A stretch of DNA of 64,000 bases from an uncultured Bacteroides sp. (lineage in GTDB: Bacteria; Bacteroidota; Bacteroidia; Bacteroidales; Bacteroidaceae). The stretch is taken from contig CAJKXC010000006.1 of assembly GCA_905203765.1 (NCBI GenBank), positions 18,446 through 82,445 on the forward strand. Direction: 5' to 3'. The notes under the pieces were generated by a model. That model saw nothing but the letters and a program-made list of their open reading frames with translations, had not been told where the DNA came from and ran no database searches. The position numbers and the translations under genes are program-made. Below, in pieces: positions 34,721 to 44,587 of the stretch (the stretch's first letter is position 1; each line of letters starts with the position of its first letter).

Positions 34721-36729
34721 TGAAGATGAAGAAACTCGTTCTCTTGCTCCTTGCCCTCTGCCTCTTGCGTCCCGCCCTGGCCGAAGACGGTAGCCGCCTG
34801 TGGCTCCGCCATTCTCTGGACGCCGATGCCACCGTAACCTGTAACCGCCAGTCGCCCGTACTCGACGTCGCCCGTGCCCAGCTGCAACGGGGCTGGAAGG
34901 GTGCGCCCGTAACCCTGAACCTGCAACGCGGCAAAGACTCGCGTGCCCTGGGCCCGGAAGGCTACACCATCCGCACCGACGGGCAAGGCCGTCCCACCAT
35001 CACCTCTGCCGGCGAGCGCGGACTGCTTTACGGAGCCTTCCACCTGCTTCGCTTGCAAGATACCGGTGCCGACCTCTCGAAACTTGATATTAAAGAGCGC
35101 CCCGCCTACGACCTGCGCATCCTCAACCACTGGGACAACCTGGACCGCAGCGTGGAGCGCGGCTATGCCGGACAGTCCTTGTGGGACTGGGACGCCCTGC
35201 CCGCCACCCTCTCCCCCCGCTATGCCGAGTATGCCCGTGCCAACGCATCCATCGGCATCAACGGCACGGTGGTGAACAACGTCAATGCTTCTTCTCAAAT
35301 TCTCTCTGACGAATACCTGCAGAAGGTGCGGGCGCTGGCGGACGTCTTCCGTCCTTACGGCATCCGCACCTATCTCTCCATCAACTTCGCCTCGCCCATG
35401 CAGCTGGGCGGACTGCCCACGGCGGACCCGCTGGACCGTGACGTCATCGCCTGGTGGCGGCAGCGGATCAAAGAAATCTACCGCCTCATCCCCGACTTCG
35501 GCGGCTTCCTGGTGAAAGCCAACTCCGAAGGTCAGCCCGGCCCCTGCGATTTCGGCCGCACCCACGCCCAGGGCGCCAATATGCTGGCGGACGCGTTGAA
35601 GCCCTACGATGGCATCGTCATGTGGCGCGCCTTCGTCTACAGTCCCACCGATGCCGACCGCGCCAAGCAGGCATACCTGGAATTCCAGCCGCTGGACGGA
35701 CAGTTCCGCGACAACGTCATCATACAGATAAAGAACGGCCCGGTGGACTTCCAGCCGCGCGAACCCTACAGCCCGCTTTTCGGCGCCATGCCCCGTACGG
35801 CACAGATGGTAGAGTTCCAAATCACGCAAGAGTACCTCGGCTTCTCCAACCACCTTGCCTTCCTGGCTCCCATGTGGAAGGAGTTCTTCGGCTTCGTGCC
35901 CCCCGCCGGGCTGAAAGCTATGGCAGGCGTTGCCAATATCGGCACCGATACCAACTGGTGTGGGCATCACTTTGCACAATCCAACTGGTATGCCTTCGGA
36001 CGCCTGGCATGGAACCCGTCCCTCTCTTCCGAAGAGATAGCGGATGAATGGCTGAAGCAGACTTTCGGGGCTTCGCTTCCTGACTTGAAGCAGATGATGG
36101 TGGATAGCCGCGAAGCCGTGGTAGACTACATGATGCCCCTCGGCCTGCACCACATCTTTGCCTGGGGACACCACTACGGCCCCGAACCCTGGTGCGACGT
36201 CCCCGGTGCGCGTCCCGACTGGATGCCCTCTTACTATCATAAGGCAGATAAGGCGGGCATCGGCTTCGACCGTACCCACACGGGCAGCAACGGCACGGCG
36301 CAATATCCCGATGCCCTCTGCCGCCTCTACGACGACATTGCGACTTGCCCCGATGAGTATCTCCTATGGTTCCACCACGCCCCCTGGCAGCACAAGCTGC
36401 AAAACGGGCGCACCCTTTGGGACGAACTTTGCTATCGCTACGACCACGGCGTGCAGCAAGTGCGCCGCTTCCAGCAGATATGGGATCAGGCGGAACCCTA
36501 CATTGACGCCGAGCGCTTCCGGTCAGTACAGTCCCGTCTCAAGATACAAGCCCGCGATGCCGTATGGTGGAAAGATGCCTGCCTGCTCTACTTCCAGGAG
36601 TTCTCCGGCCTGCCCATTCCCGCCGATATAGAGCGCCCCATCCATGAGTTGGACGACCTGAAGCAAGTAAAGCTCCCCATCCACAACCACGAGCGCCCTT
36701 CGGCGAAGATGCTGAACGAAAGAAGATAG
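34720..36729 (+). CDS. GH67 alpha-glucuronidase
   Basis: 669 aa with a signal peptide (cleavage near ALAED). It removes (4-O-methyl)glucuronic acid from the non-reducing end of xylo-oligosaccharides, complementing GH115. Catalytic residues are E270 (KANSEGQPGP), D343 (NGPVDFQP) and E371 (QITQEYLG). Their spacing (73 and 28 residues) equals that of E292, D365 and E393 in Cellvibrio GlcA67A as I recall it. It is the last gene of the operon; a bidirectional terminator follows. Confidence 0.95.
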   Translation: MKMKKLVLLLLALCLLRPALAEDGSRLWLRHSLDADATVTCNRQSPVLDVARAQLQRGWKGAPVTLNLQRGKDSRALGPEGYTIRTDGQGRPTITSAGERGLLYGAFHLLRLQDTGADLSKLDIKERPAYDLRILNHWDNLDRSVERGYAGQSLWDWDALPATLSPRYAEYARANASIGINGTVVNNVNASSQILSDEYLQKVRALADVFRPYGIRTYLSINFASPMQLGGLPTADPLDRDVIAWWRQRIKEIYRLIPDFGGFLVKANSEGQPGPCDFGRTHAQGANMLADALKPYDGIVMWRAFVYSPTDADRAKQAYLEFQPLDGQFRDNVIIQIKNGPVDFQPREPYSPLFGAMPRTAQMVEFQITQEYLGFSNHLAFLAPMWKEFFGFVPPAGLKAMAGVANIGTDTNWCGHHFAQSNWYAFGRLAWNPSLSSEEIADEWLKQTFGASLPDLKQMMVDSREAVVDYMMPLGLHHIFAWGHHYGPEPWCDVPGARPDWMPSYYHKADKAGIGFDRTHTGSNGTAQYPDALCRLYDDIATCPDEYLLWFHHAPWQHKLQNGRTLWDELCYRYDHGVQQVRRFQQIWDQAEPYIDAERFRSVQSRLKIQARDAVWWKDACLLYFQEFSGLPIPADIERPIHELDDLKQVKLPIHNHERPSAKMLNERR

Positions 36730-36754
36730 TAAGTTACCGCCCTACCGAATGGTG

Positions 36755-36797
36755 AAAAGAAAAAAGGAGATAACCGCCGGCTATCTCCTTTTTCTTG
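36755..36797. terminator. Bidirectional terminator between GH67 and the MFS gene
   Basis: Stem AAAAAGGAGATA / TATCTCCTTTTT around ACCGCCGGC, with A- and T-rich flanks on both sides, placed between two convergent genes. Confidence 0.85.
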
Positions 36798-36798
36798 T

Positions 36799-38346
36799 TT
36801 AATCCAGTACAATCGGCTTATATTTAGGAACCAATGTCTTCATGATAACCCAACCTATCAGATACGCCACTGCGCAGATGCAGAAGATGATGAAGTAGCC
36901 GGCAGGCTTACCGGAGAATCCCATGAATTCCATTGCCGGGCGTACATATTGTGCTCCATGTTTCAGCAAGTCTTTCGTCATTTCCACTTCCGTGCCGTTG
37001 GCCATGGTAGTACCCGCCGCATAGGAAAACAGCATACCGGAACCTTTGTTGATGATGTAGGAACCTATACCGCCCGCCATACCGCCGATGCCCGTAACCG
37101 TGGCAATCGCCGTCTTGGGGAACATATCGCTTACCGTAGAGAATATGTTTGCCGACCACGCCTGGTGTGCGGCACCGGCAATACCGATGATGACCACCGG
37201 AAACCAATAGGAATAATTGCCCAAAGGCTGCGCGAACAATGCCAGCAACGGGAAGAAAGCAAATATCAGCATGGCACGCATACGCGCCGCATACGGATTC
37301 ATCCCGGTTCTGCTGATGATAATACTCGGCAGCTTGCCGCCGTAGATGGACAACATGGTGATGGCATAAAGCACAAAGATCAGCAACATCGCCGTGGGGC
37401 TGTCCGAAGAGAACCCGTAAACATCACTGATGTAGGCAGGCGTCCAGAACAGGAAGAACCACCATACGCCGTCCGTCATGAACTTGCCGGATGCAAAAGC
37501 CCACGTCTGCTTGTAGCAGAAGCATTGCAGGAAACTCAGCTTCTTTTCTTCCTTGCCCTCGGGGACGGTTACGGCACCGGCTTCGTACTTGTCCTGTTCT
37601 ATATATTCCAGTTCCGCCTCGTTCACGTGCTTGCTCTTGCGTGGCTCGGTATACAGGAAAACCCACAACCCCATCCAGATAAAGCCGAGTGCGCCGATCA
37701 CGATAAAAGACATTTCCCAACCGTTGCCGATGCCGATCTCCTTGAAGTACCGGGCAAGCAGGGGGATGGTAACAGGAGCGGCAAGCGCACCCACCGTGGC
37801 GCCGGCATTGAAGATACTGGTGGCATAGGCGCGGTCTTTCTTCGGGAAGTATTCGGCGGTTACCTTAATGGCAGCCGGGAAGTTACCGGCTTCGCCCAGT
37901 GCCAGTATGAAGCGGGCGGCGAGGAAGAAGTATACGCTCACGGTAGCGATGGTGACTGCCATCACCGAACCGGTTTCTACGGCAATCAGGGCATCGGAGC
38001 TTCCCACTCCCACCCACAACTCGGTGGCATATCCGCAGGCTGCATGCAGGCAGGCACCCGCCGACCATACTCCGATAGACCATAAGTAGCCTTTCTTGGT
38101 ACCCATCCAGTCGATGAAGCGACCGGCAAACAACATGCTGAACGCATATATAATGGAGAATATGGAAGTGATGGTACCGTAGTCATTATCGGTCCAGTGG
38201 AACTCGGGCGCGATAAAGTCTTTCCAGGTAAGGGAGAGCACCTGGCGGTCGAGGTAATTAACTGTTGTAGCGAAAAATAGCATGGCGCAAATAGTCCACC
38301 GGTAATTGGTCATCTTACTCATTGCGTTTCTCATTGTATCCATCAT
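36799..38346 (-). CDS. MFS hexuronate-type transporter (ExuT/GudP branch)
   Basis: 515 aa with about twelve membrane helices. WTICAMLFFATTVNYLDRQVLS and RFILALGEAGNFPAAIKVTAEYFPKKDRAYATSIFNAG are characteristic of the anion:cation symporter branch that carries glucuronate and galacturonate. Next to two alpha-glucuronidases it most likely imports the released (methyl)glucuronate. Several start codons are possible (ATG at 38346 and 38343, later ones at MRNAM and MSKM). It is transcribed towards the GH67 operon from its own -7 box. Confidence 0.9.
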   Translation of the reverse strand: MMDTMRNAMSKMTNYRWTICAMLFFATTVNYLDRQVLSLTWKDFIAPEFHWTDNDYGTITSIFSIIYAFSMLFAGRFIDWMGTKKGYLWSIGVWSAGACLHAACGYATELWVGVGSSDALIAVETGSVMAVTIATVSVYFFLAARFILALGEAGNFPAAIKVTAEYFPKKDRAYATSIFNAGATVGALAAPVTIPLLARYFKEIGIGNGWEMSFIVIGALGFIWMGLWVFLYTEPRKSKHVNEAELEYIEQDKYEAGAVTVPEGKEEKKLSFLQCFCYKQTWAFASGKFMTDGVWWFFLFWTPAYISDVYGFSSDSPTAMLLIFVLYAITMLSIYGGKLPSIIISRTGMNPYAARMRAMLIFAFFPLLALFAQPLGNYSYWFPVVIIGIAGAAHQAWSANIFSTVSDMFPKTAIATVTGIGGMAGGIGSYIINKGSGMLFSYAAGTTMANGTEVEMTKDLLKHGAQYVRPAMEFMGFSGKPAGYFIIFCICAVAYLIGWVIMKTLVPKYKPIVLD

Positions 38347-38370
38347 ATATCGATATTAATGTATTTATCA

Positions 38371-38378
38371 CAAATATA
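38371..38378 (-). promoter_or_regulatory. -7 box for the MFS transporter
   Basis: TATATTTG on the minus strand, 24 bases before the ATG at 38346. The 66-bp operator is not present here. Confidence 0.6.
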
Positions 38379-38428
38379 GTGTTTTATTCTATAGATTTTA
38401 ACTATATTAGCACCCGCAATTACAATTT

Positions 38429-38992
38429 ATGGCACTGACTCTGATAAAAGATGAATCTTATTCCGTCGTAAGTATCCGGTTGGATGAACAGGAGTTCCAC
38501 AATATTTTCAATAAATATTATGCGACGCTCTGCTCATTTGCCTTCCAGTACATGGAAGATACGGATATGTCGGCAGACATCGTGCAGGATGTATTTGCCA
38601 AGCTGTGGCAGATAAAAGATGACTTCTTCTATTTGCACCAGGTGAAAGCCTTCCTTTATACCGCCGTGCGCAATCGCGCCCTGAACGAACTCGAACACTC
38701 AAAGGTGGCCCGTGAATACGAACAGAAGGTGATGGCGAAGAAAGCGGATGACTTCTTTCACGATACCGTGGTAGAGGAAGAAACCTTCAGGATACTATCG
38801 GATGCCATCCAGAAACTGCCCGGGCAAATGAGGGCCATCATGCAACTTGCCTTAGAAGGGAAAAAGAATCCCGAAATAGCCGAGCATCTTAATATCTCTA
38901 CCGAAACCGTGCATACGCTCAAAAAGACAGCCTACAAGAAACTACGCAAATACCTCACTGATTATTATTATTGTATTCTCCTGTTTATCTAA
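38429..38992 (+). CDS. ECF-type RNA polymerase sigma factor
   Basis: 187 aa. Sigma-2 region with NKYYATLCSFAFQYMEDTDMS and DIVQDVFAKLW, and sigma-4 with LPGQMRAIMQLALEGKKNPEIAEHLNISTETV as the helix-turn-helix. Sigma factors of this branch normally sit beside a FecR anti-sigma gene and a transducer SusC. Here the next plus-strand partner, FecR, is 10.4 kb away at 49421, and an HTCS/SusCD cassette lies between. A near match to the -7 box (TATATTAG) precedes the ATG. Confidence 0.93.
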   Translation: MALTLIKDESYSVVSIRLDEQEFHNIFNKYYATLCSFAFQYMEDTDMSADIVQDVFAKLWQIKDDFFYLHQVKAFLYTAVRNRALNELEHSKVAREYEQKVMAKKADDFFHDTVVEEETFRILSDAIQKLPGQMRAIMQLALEGKKNPEIAEHLNISTETVHTLKKTAYKKLRKYLTDYYYCILLFI

Positions 38993-39053
38993 ACAACCGC
39001 CTTCTCTGCTTGCAACACGCCCTTTCATCTTGTTTATCGACTTATCATAAAAG

Positions 39054-39091
39054 AAGCCGCAGGCAATAACTCAATGCCTTGCCTGCGGCTT
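39054..39091. terminator. Bidirectional terminator between sigma factor and susD2
   Basis: Perfect 13-bp stem AAGCCGCAGGCAA / TTGCCTGCGGCTT between convergent genes. Flanks are A-rich on the left and T-rich on the right. Confidence 0.8.
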
Positions 39092-39127
39092 TACTATGCT
39101 AACAAATTGAAAACTGACGGGAATTGA

Positions 39128-41080
39128 TTAATTGTATCCCGGGTTTTGGAAATTCTTCTTGTAAGCCTCGTCACCTTCCAGTCTGTCCAACTGGCTTGTG
39201 GGGATGGGGCGCAGATACATATACTTCTCAATGTAGCGTTGTACTACGGTGGGTGCTTCACCCACATTCGGGCTTACCTTGTAGGTGCTTGCAAACTCTT
39301 CCCACTTCTGGGTACGGGCCAGGTCGAACCAACGGAAACCGTCACCGTAATACTCACGGCTGCGTTCCATCAGGATGTAGTCGATGTCGATCGTAGCAGG
39401 AGTGGCGGCTACCATGGCAGCGCTGTTGTCCTGTACCTTCTCCTTGTTCTCGGCTACGCTGAACTTCCACTTGCCGGCACGGGCGCGGATTACGTTTATC
39501 AGGCTTCTGGCATCCATGCTGCCGGTAGCTCCCTTCACGGCTGCTTCGGCGGCGATGAAATAGAACTCGGAGTACTTCAGGATGTTGAACGGACGGGTAC
39601 TTGCTACCTTATCATCGTTATAGTCGGTTCCCTTGCGGGCTACACCCAGTTTCCAGAGTCCCGGGAATACGGTACGTGAGATCTTGGTCAAAGGCACTAC
39701 ATAGTCGGCACGGTCCGGCAGAACACCCAGTCCCATGGCGCTGTTGAAAGGCTTATTGCTGTAATCGATGTTTCCCGGATCTTCGGGTAAGAAGGTCAAA
39801 GCAGGATCACCCGGATATATCGGCATATAGTGGGCATTGTACATAACTGACGGGCCACCGTTCTCAAATTGATACGTAGCCGGATAAACCACCGAGAAGG
39901 TTCCGTCGAAACGGGAGTCGACCGTCTTTTCGGCGAATGCCTTTTCGAATACATCGATAGGGGGTGCCATACGGCTCCACATACGGCTGAACGTCTGTCC
40001 TGCCTTTACGGTACGGAAGAACGGGCACTTGATGTCCCATGAGCTTGATGAAGTACTGCTCATTACTTGCTGGAAGTACCATGTTACCATCCATACGGCC
40101 TGGTTCTGCGCGGAAGTGTCTCCGCTCGGAGCGCCATCCCATCCGGTTACGTTACTTTCACTGTTGGCTGCACTTTCTTCGGTATGGTCGGCATAGAACA
40201 TGATTTCCTTGTTGCGGTCTTGCAGGAACTCGTGTACATCGTAGAAGGTAGGTTGCAGGCCATAAACGCCGGGGTTGTTGATACCCGTCATTGATACGTC
40301 GTATGCCTGTTGGAAGTACCATGCTTTGTCCTTTCCGTCGGGATCGTTGCGGTCGCAGGCGGGATAGGTAGGAATGTCATTCGGGTTTTCCAGCCACCAG
40401 CCGTAAGTAAGGTATGCTTTGGCAAGTACCAGACGTGCCGTGTTCTTGGTCACTGCACCGGTCACACGGGGTGTTTCGGGCAGGTCGGCTACGGCGGTAA
40501 TCAGGTCGGGGAAAATACCTTTTGTGTAAACTTCGGGCACCGTATTACGGGTCGAAACGCGCGTCGGTGAGGTGTTGGCTGCCAATTCACCGCCACCCAG
40601 GTCCAGGGGTACGCCGCCGAAGGCTTGTACCAGCTGGAAGTAGTAGAAGGCGCGGAAGAAGCGTGCCTCAGCGGTAAGTGCCACAGGCATCTCCGCCTTT
40701 GTACCGTTGTCGATGATGGCGCTGGCATTGTTGATGGCAGAGTAAGCCACGTTCCATATTACGTCGAAGCGGCTGGTTGCTGCATCGGGTATCTTGCCCT
40801 GAACGCTCAGGTCGGCATTCTGGAAGTTGGCATCACCTTGCGAACCGAAGGTGTACTCGTCCGTACCGGTTTCGCAGGCATTATAGTAGTAGGGTTGTCC
40901 GTAAACCCTGCGCAGGCTGGTGTACAGTCCTGTCAGACCACCGATTACGCCCTGTTCGGTTTCAAAGAAACCGGGCTCGTAGATGTTGCGGGGCTGCTCA
41001 TCCAAGATATCAGAACATCCTGTGAGGAAGGATGAGATGATCATGGTTCCCAGGATAAATTTTGTATATATACTTTTCAT
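39128..41080 (-). CDS. SusD-type surface glycan-binding lipoprotein (SusD2)
   Basis: 650 aa lipoprotein (FLTGC, Cys ~22, followed by SDILDEQP). The SusD region contains ARFFRAFYYFQLVQAFGGVPLDLGG; the C-terminal part contains RSREYYGDGFRWFDLARTQKW and a final FQNPGYN typical of the family. It is longer than SusD1 and SusD3. It is 19 bases downstream of the interrupted susC2, in the operon governed by the third operator copy. Glycan specificity is unknown but is presumably a xylan, given the shared operator. Confidence 0.94.
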   Translation of the reverse strand: MKSIYTKFILGTMIISSFLTGCSDILDEQPRNIYEPGFFETEQGVIGGLTGLYTSLRRVYGQPYYYNACETGTDEYTFGSQGDANFQNADLSVQGKIPDAATSRFDVIWNVAYSAINNASAIIDNGTKAEMPVALTAEARFFRAFYYFQLVQAFGGVPLDLGGGELAANTSPTRVSTRNTVPEVYTKGIFPDLITAVADLPETPRVTGAVTKNTARLVLAKAYLTYGWWLENPNDIPTYPACDRNDPDGKDKAWYFQQAYDVSMTGINNPGVYGLQPTFYDVHEFLQDRNKEIMFYADHTEESAANSESNVTGWDGAPSGDTSAQNQAVWMVTWYFQQVMSSTSSSSWDIKCPFFRTVKAGQTFSRMWSRMAPPIDVFEKAFAEKTVDSRFDGTFSVVYPATYQFENGGPSVMYNAHYMPIYPGDPALTFLPEDPGNIDYSNKPFNSAMGLGVLPDRADYVVPLTKISRTVFPGLWKLGVARKGTDYNDDKVASTRPFNILKYSEFYFIAAEAAVKGATGSMDARSLINVIRARAGKWKFSVAENKEKVQDNSAAMVAATPATIDIDYILMERSREYYGDGFRWFDLARTQKWEEFASTYKVSPNVGEAPTVVQRYIEKYMYLRPIPTSQLDRLEGDEAYKKNFQNPGYN

Positions 41081-41099
41081 ATCTTAATCTTTTAAAGGG

Positions 41100-43301
41100 T
41101 TAGAATGATATATTAAGACCGAACAGGAAGTTACGTGTAGCCGGTGTATTGTAAGCTACCAGTGCCATTCCCTTGTTGGCATATTGGGAAGTGGTAACTG
41201 CCTGGTTCTCGTTATAGCGGGAGTTCGGTTCGGGATCGAGTCCTGTCTCGTCGTTGTAGGGCGAGAAGAATACGAACGGGTTCTGTACAGTGGCGTAAAC
41301 TCTCAGGCTGGCAAGGCCGAACTGGTTCAGGAATCCTTTCGGAACATTGTAACCCAGCGTGATGTTACGGATCTTCATGTATGAGCCGGAGAAGATAGCC
41401 ATACTGTTGGCGTACTTCGGATTATCGTTGTTGGTGATTCCGCCCGGTCTCGGATACTTGGCATTGGGATGCTCGGGAGTCCAGTAATCCACATCCACGT
41501 TATTACGGCGTCCGGTCAAGAGGTTGAGGTAACTGGAACCACCATAGAGTGTAGATACCAGCTTACCGCCATGTTGGAAACCGCCTACGATTGAAAGGTC
41601 GATGCCCTTGTAAGCTACGCGGGTATTGAAACCGCCCTGGAACTTGGGATCCATTTCGATGACCTGGCGGTCGTTCGAGTCAATGGCTCTGACGGGCTTT
41701 CCGTTTGCGTCATAGTCTCCGTTGTACTTCACCTTGATCATACCGATGTTGCCGTCCGGTTCCAGAATCTTCATTATTTCTTCTTCGCCGGCTTGCCAGA
41801 GACCTATCTTTTCGTAATCGTAAATTACGTTGATGGACTTTCCTTTGAACCACCAGTTACCTTCGTCCTGATCTTGGCCTGAGGCGAGGTTCACCAATTT
41901 ATTCTTGTTATGGTAGAGGTTGACACCTGCTTCCCAGGTCCATCCGTTCAGGTTGTCCAGTATCACACCGTTCAAAGAGATTTCGAAACCTTTGTTCTCA
42001 GTCTCTCCGATGTTTGCCATATAAGAGCCTACACCGGAAGTACTGGGCAGATTCACCTGCAGCAGAATATCTTTGGTGTGTTGGGTATAGTATTCGAATG
42101 AACCGCTCAGTCTGTTGTTGAACAGTGAGAAGTTGACACCGTAGTTCCAGGTAGTAGTGTACTCCCATCCCAGTTTCGGATTGGGCAGCTCGGACAGTAC
42201 ATAACCGGTCTGGTAGAGGTCGCCGTAGTTGTAGAGGCGCGTACCCAGCAAACCGAGTGTCTTATAAGGATCAACCGCCTGGTTGGACGTTTCACCGTAA
42301 CCTACGCGTACTTTCAACTGGTCGAGCCATGTGATGCCTTCCATAAAGGCTTCCTTATGAATGTTCCAACCGGCTGATACGGCAGGATATGTATGCCATT
42401 GGTGTCCTTTTGCCAGGCGTGAAGAAGCATCGGCACGGAACGTTACGCTTGCCATGTATCTGTCATCATAGGAGTACATTGCACGTCCCATCCATGACAT
42501 CAAGCCGCTCTTTGCATAGCCCTGGCTGCCCGGGTTGAGGATGATTTCACCTTCTGCTTTCGACAGATCGTAGTATTGGAAGTGGTCTGCCGGGAAATCT
42601 CTTGCAGAAACGCCCGAACGGTTGGAACGGGTTTCTTCGGCAGAGTACAAGCCTACCACATTGATGTTGTGCTTTTCGGCAAAGGTGCGGTCGTAGGTAA
42701 TCATGTTCTCCACAGTCCAGTTGGTGGTCAGTCCGTTGCTGATGGAAGCGGACGACGGTGCATGGGCGTCGCTGGTGTTGTTCACGCCGATTCCCGTAAA
42801 GCTGCCGCCTGTAGTCAAGCGGGCATTCAGACCGATGTTGATGCGGTACTTCAAACCTTCTATCCACGGAGCGCTGATTTCACCGTAAAGGCTGTTGTAA
42901 GAAGCAAAAGCCTTTTCTTCGCTCAGCCACTTTTCGTCGGCGTCTTCCAGTGTCTTCTTGGTCCAAACCGGATAAGTTTCGGCAGCACCCACCTTTACGG
43001 CTCTTTTCAGAGTGCCGTCCTCATTATAAGGATTGGCGATAGGAGAAGTGGAAATCACATCACCCGTGTTCAGTTGGTTACCTTGCGTTTTGCTGTAGTT
43101 GTTGTTGGAAGTCAATCCTACCTTTACATACTTGCCTACATTCTGGTCGATAGAGGCGCGCAGTGCGATACGGCTGTATTGCTGGGTGGGCAGGGGAGAC
43201 TGGTCGAGGTAGTAACTTGCACCGAAGGCATAGTTACCGTCTTCCGAACCTTTGGTTACATTGACGTCGTGGTTGGTGATGATACCGGTGCGGTACATCA
43301 T
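41100..43301 (-). pseudogene. SusC2, C-terminal part after an in-frame stop
   Basis: Main part of a TonB-dependent transporter (plug end and barrel, ending FGLNISF). It is in the same frame as 43308-44216, separated only by TGA-CAG-GAT. Family members read NTDWQDMMYRTG here, so TGA replaces the Trp TGG codon. The two ATG codons at 43301 could restart translation, but the product would lack signal peptide and plug and could not reach or seal the outer membrane. Intact, the gene would span 41100-44216 (1038 aa). Confidence 0.85.
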
Positions 43302-43307
43302 ATCCTG

Positions 43308-44216
43308 TCAGTCGGTGTTCACGTCGTCCGATTCGTCTACGGAGTTGGTTACCGGAGCGGTAGTAAGCCCCAGTTCCTTGATGGTTCTGGCAGCTTCAGC
43401 ACGCAGTTTCACGAACTGTTCGCCGTTCATCATCGGGAACTTGATGGCGTTCTTGAATCCGTAGTAACCGCTATAAGTTACCTGCGGCTTCTGTCCCTTG
43501 CTTCCGCGGAGAGTCGTTATCAGGATAACGCCGTTGGCACCACGCGAACCGTAGATGGCAGTTGCCGAGGCATCCTTCAGGATGTCGAGGCTCTTGATAC
43601 TGTTGGGGTCGATGTCGCTGATGGAACCAGCGAAAGGAATACCGTCGAGTACCACCAGCGGGTCGTTGCTGGCGCTCAACGAGCGCGTACCGCGAATACG
43701 GATCTGCAATCCGGCACCCGGTTTGGATGACGTTTGCGTCATTTCCACACCTGCCACGCGGTTCTGCAGGGCGTTCGTCACGTTACCGGTCTGTATGGCC
43801 CGGAGTTCGTCGCCACGCATGGAAGCTACCGAACCGGTCACCGCTTCTTTACGTTGCGTACCGTAACCGATAACGACTACTTCGTCCAGCAGTTTCGTAT
43901 CGTCCTGCAGGGTAACGGTGAGGAAAGTACGTCCGTTCAACGCTATTTCCTGGCTCTGATAGCCCACAAAGGAGATGACCAAGGTAGCATTCCGGGGAGT
44001 GGTGAGGGTAAAGTTACCGTCGATGTCGCTGGTAATACCATTGGTAGTACCTTTTTCAATGACGCTGGCACCGATTACCGGTTCGCCGGTAGCGTCTTTT
44101 ACTATGCCCTTCACCGTAATGTTCTGTGAGAATGCGAACAATGGTATCAGGCACAACAAAAATAGTAGCCCCAGGGGCTTCATGTAATAATTGGTGTTTT
44201 TCATAAAACCATTCAT
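43308..44216 (-). pseudogene. SusC2, N-terminal part ending at an in-frame TGA
   Basis: 302 aa: signal peptide (FLLCLIPLFAFSQ), carboxypeptidase-D-like domain (VKGIVKDATGEPVIGASVIE), TonB-box region (LLDEVVVIGYGTQRKE) and plug (IRIRGTRSLSASNDPLVVLDG). The frame is perfect up to DDVNTD and then meets TGA. This is a nonsense change, not a frameshift. Alone it would be a non-functional plug fragment. Starts at ATG 44216 and ATG 44204 are both possible. Confidence 0.85.
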
Positions 44217-44358
44217 TAAGTTAGTTATACAATTTCTTGATTTAAGTCAGATAAATAAGTGAAACGAGTTCTCTTCATGTCTTCATATTATTCTATTTAA
44301 AGGTTAAACAATTATATCCGTTATCGCACACGGAGCGCAATCCCTCAGTTGGACATTG

Positions 44359-44366
44359 CAAATGTA
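44359..44366 (-). promoter_or_regulatory. -7 box for the susC2-susD2 operon
   Basis: TACATTTG on the minus strand, with a leader of about 136 nt to susC2. It begins exactly 101 bp after the first base of the operator at 44467, as at the other two promoters. Confidence 0.7.
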
Positions 44367-44401
44367 GTTTATTGGAAGAAATAGGGACTGCAGAGAGGTT
44401 A

Positions 44402-44467
44402 CACAAATATAACATGAAGAGTACATTACCTTTCCCTACGTTACAAAACCTTATGCTGTCGTTACAT
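44402..44467 (-). promoter_or_regulatory. HTCS-type operator upstream of susC2
   Basis: Read on the minus strand the element begins ATGTAACGACAGCAT and continues with TTTTGTAACGTAGGGAAAGG, matching the first two sites of the susC1 and GH115 operators with the same 21-base step. The third and fourth sites (TGTACT, TGTTAT) are weaker. A further GTTACA lies at 44500. Confidence 0.75.
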
Positions 44468-44551
44468 ATACCGCTCAGAGGGGTGCTGAATGATAGATTG
44501 TTACAAATATCAGACTATCCGGGCAGGCTTGTGAATCTCCTGTTTTTTGTG

Positions 44552-44559
44552 TAAGTTTG
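44552..44559 (+). promoter_or_regulatory. -7 box for HTCS2
   Basis: TAAGTTTG, 28 bases before the HTCS2 ATG at 44588. It is divergent from susC2. A spurious 60-codon frame covers this region. Confidence 0.5.
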
Positions 44560-44587
44560 CAAAGTCTTCTACGCTAAATGTAATGCT

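Noticed and set aside
33678..34934. 418-codon minus-strand open frame opposite the oxidoreductase
   Set aside because: Shadow of the Gfo/Idh/MocA gene; low-complexity translation without signal or motif.
34615..36303. 562-codon minus-strand open frame opposite GH67
   Set aside because: It is antisense to a complete GH67 gene with all catalytic residues. Long antisense frames are expected in GC-rich codon-biased DNA, and the translation has no recognisable domain.
43308..43310. TGA as selenocysteine or programmed readthrough
   Set aside because: The aligned residue in SusC relatives is Trp, not Cys, and no SECIS-like hairpin was seen just downstream. A nonsense mutation or read error is simpler.
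44372..44554. 60-codon plus-strand frame between susC2 and HTCS2
   Set aside because: It covers the operator and promoter region and has no coding character.
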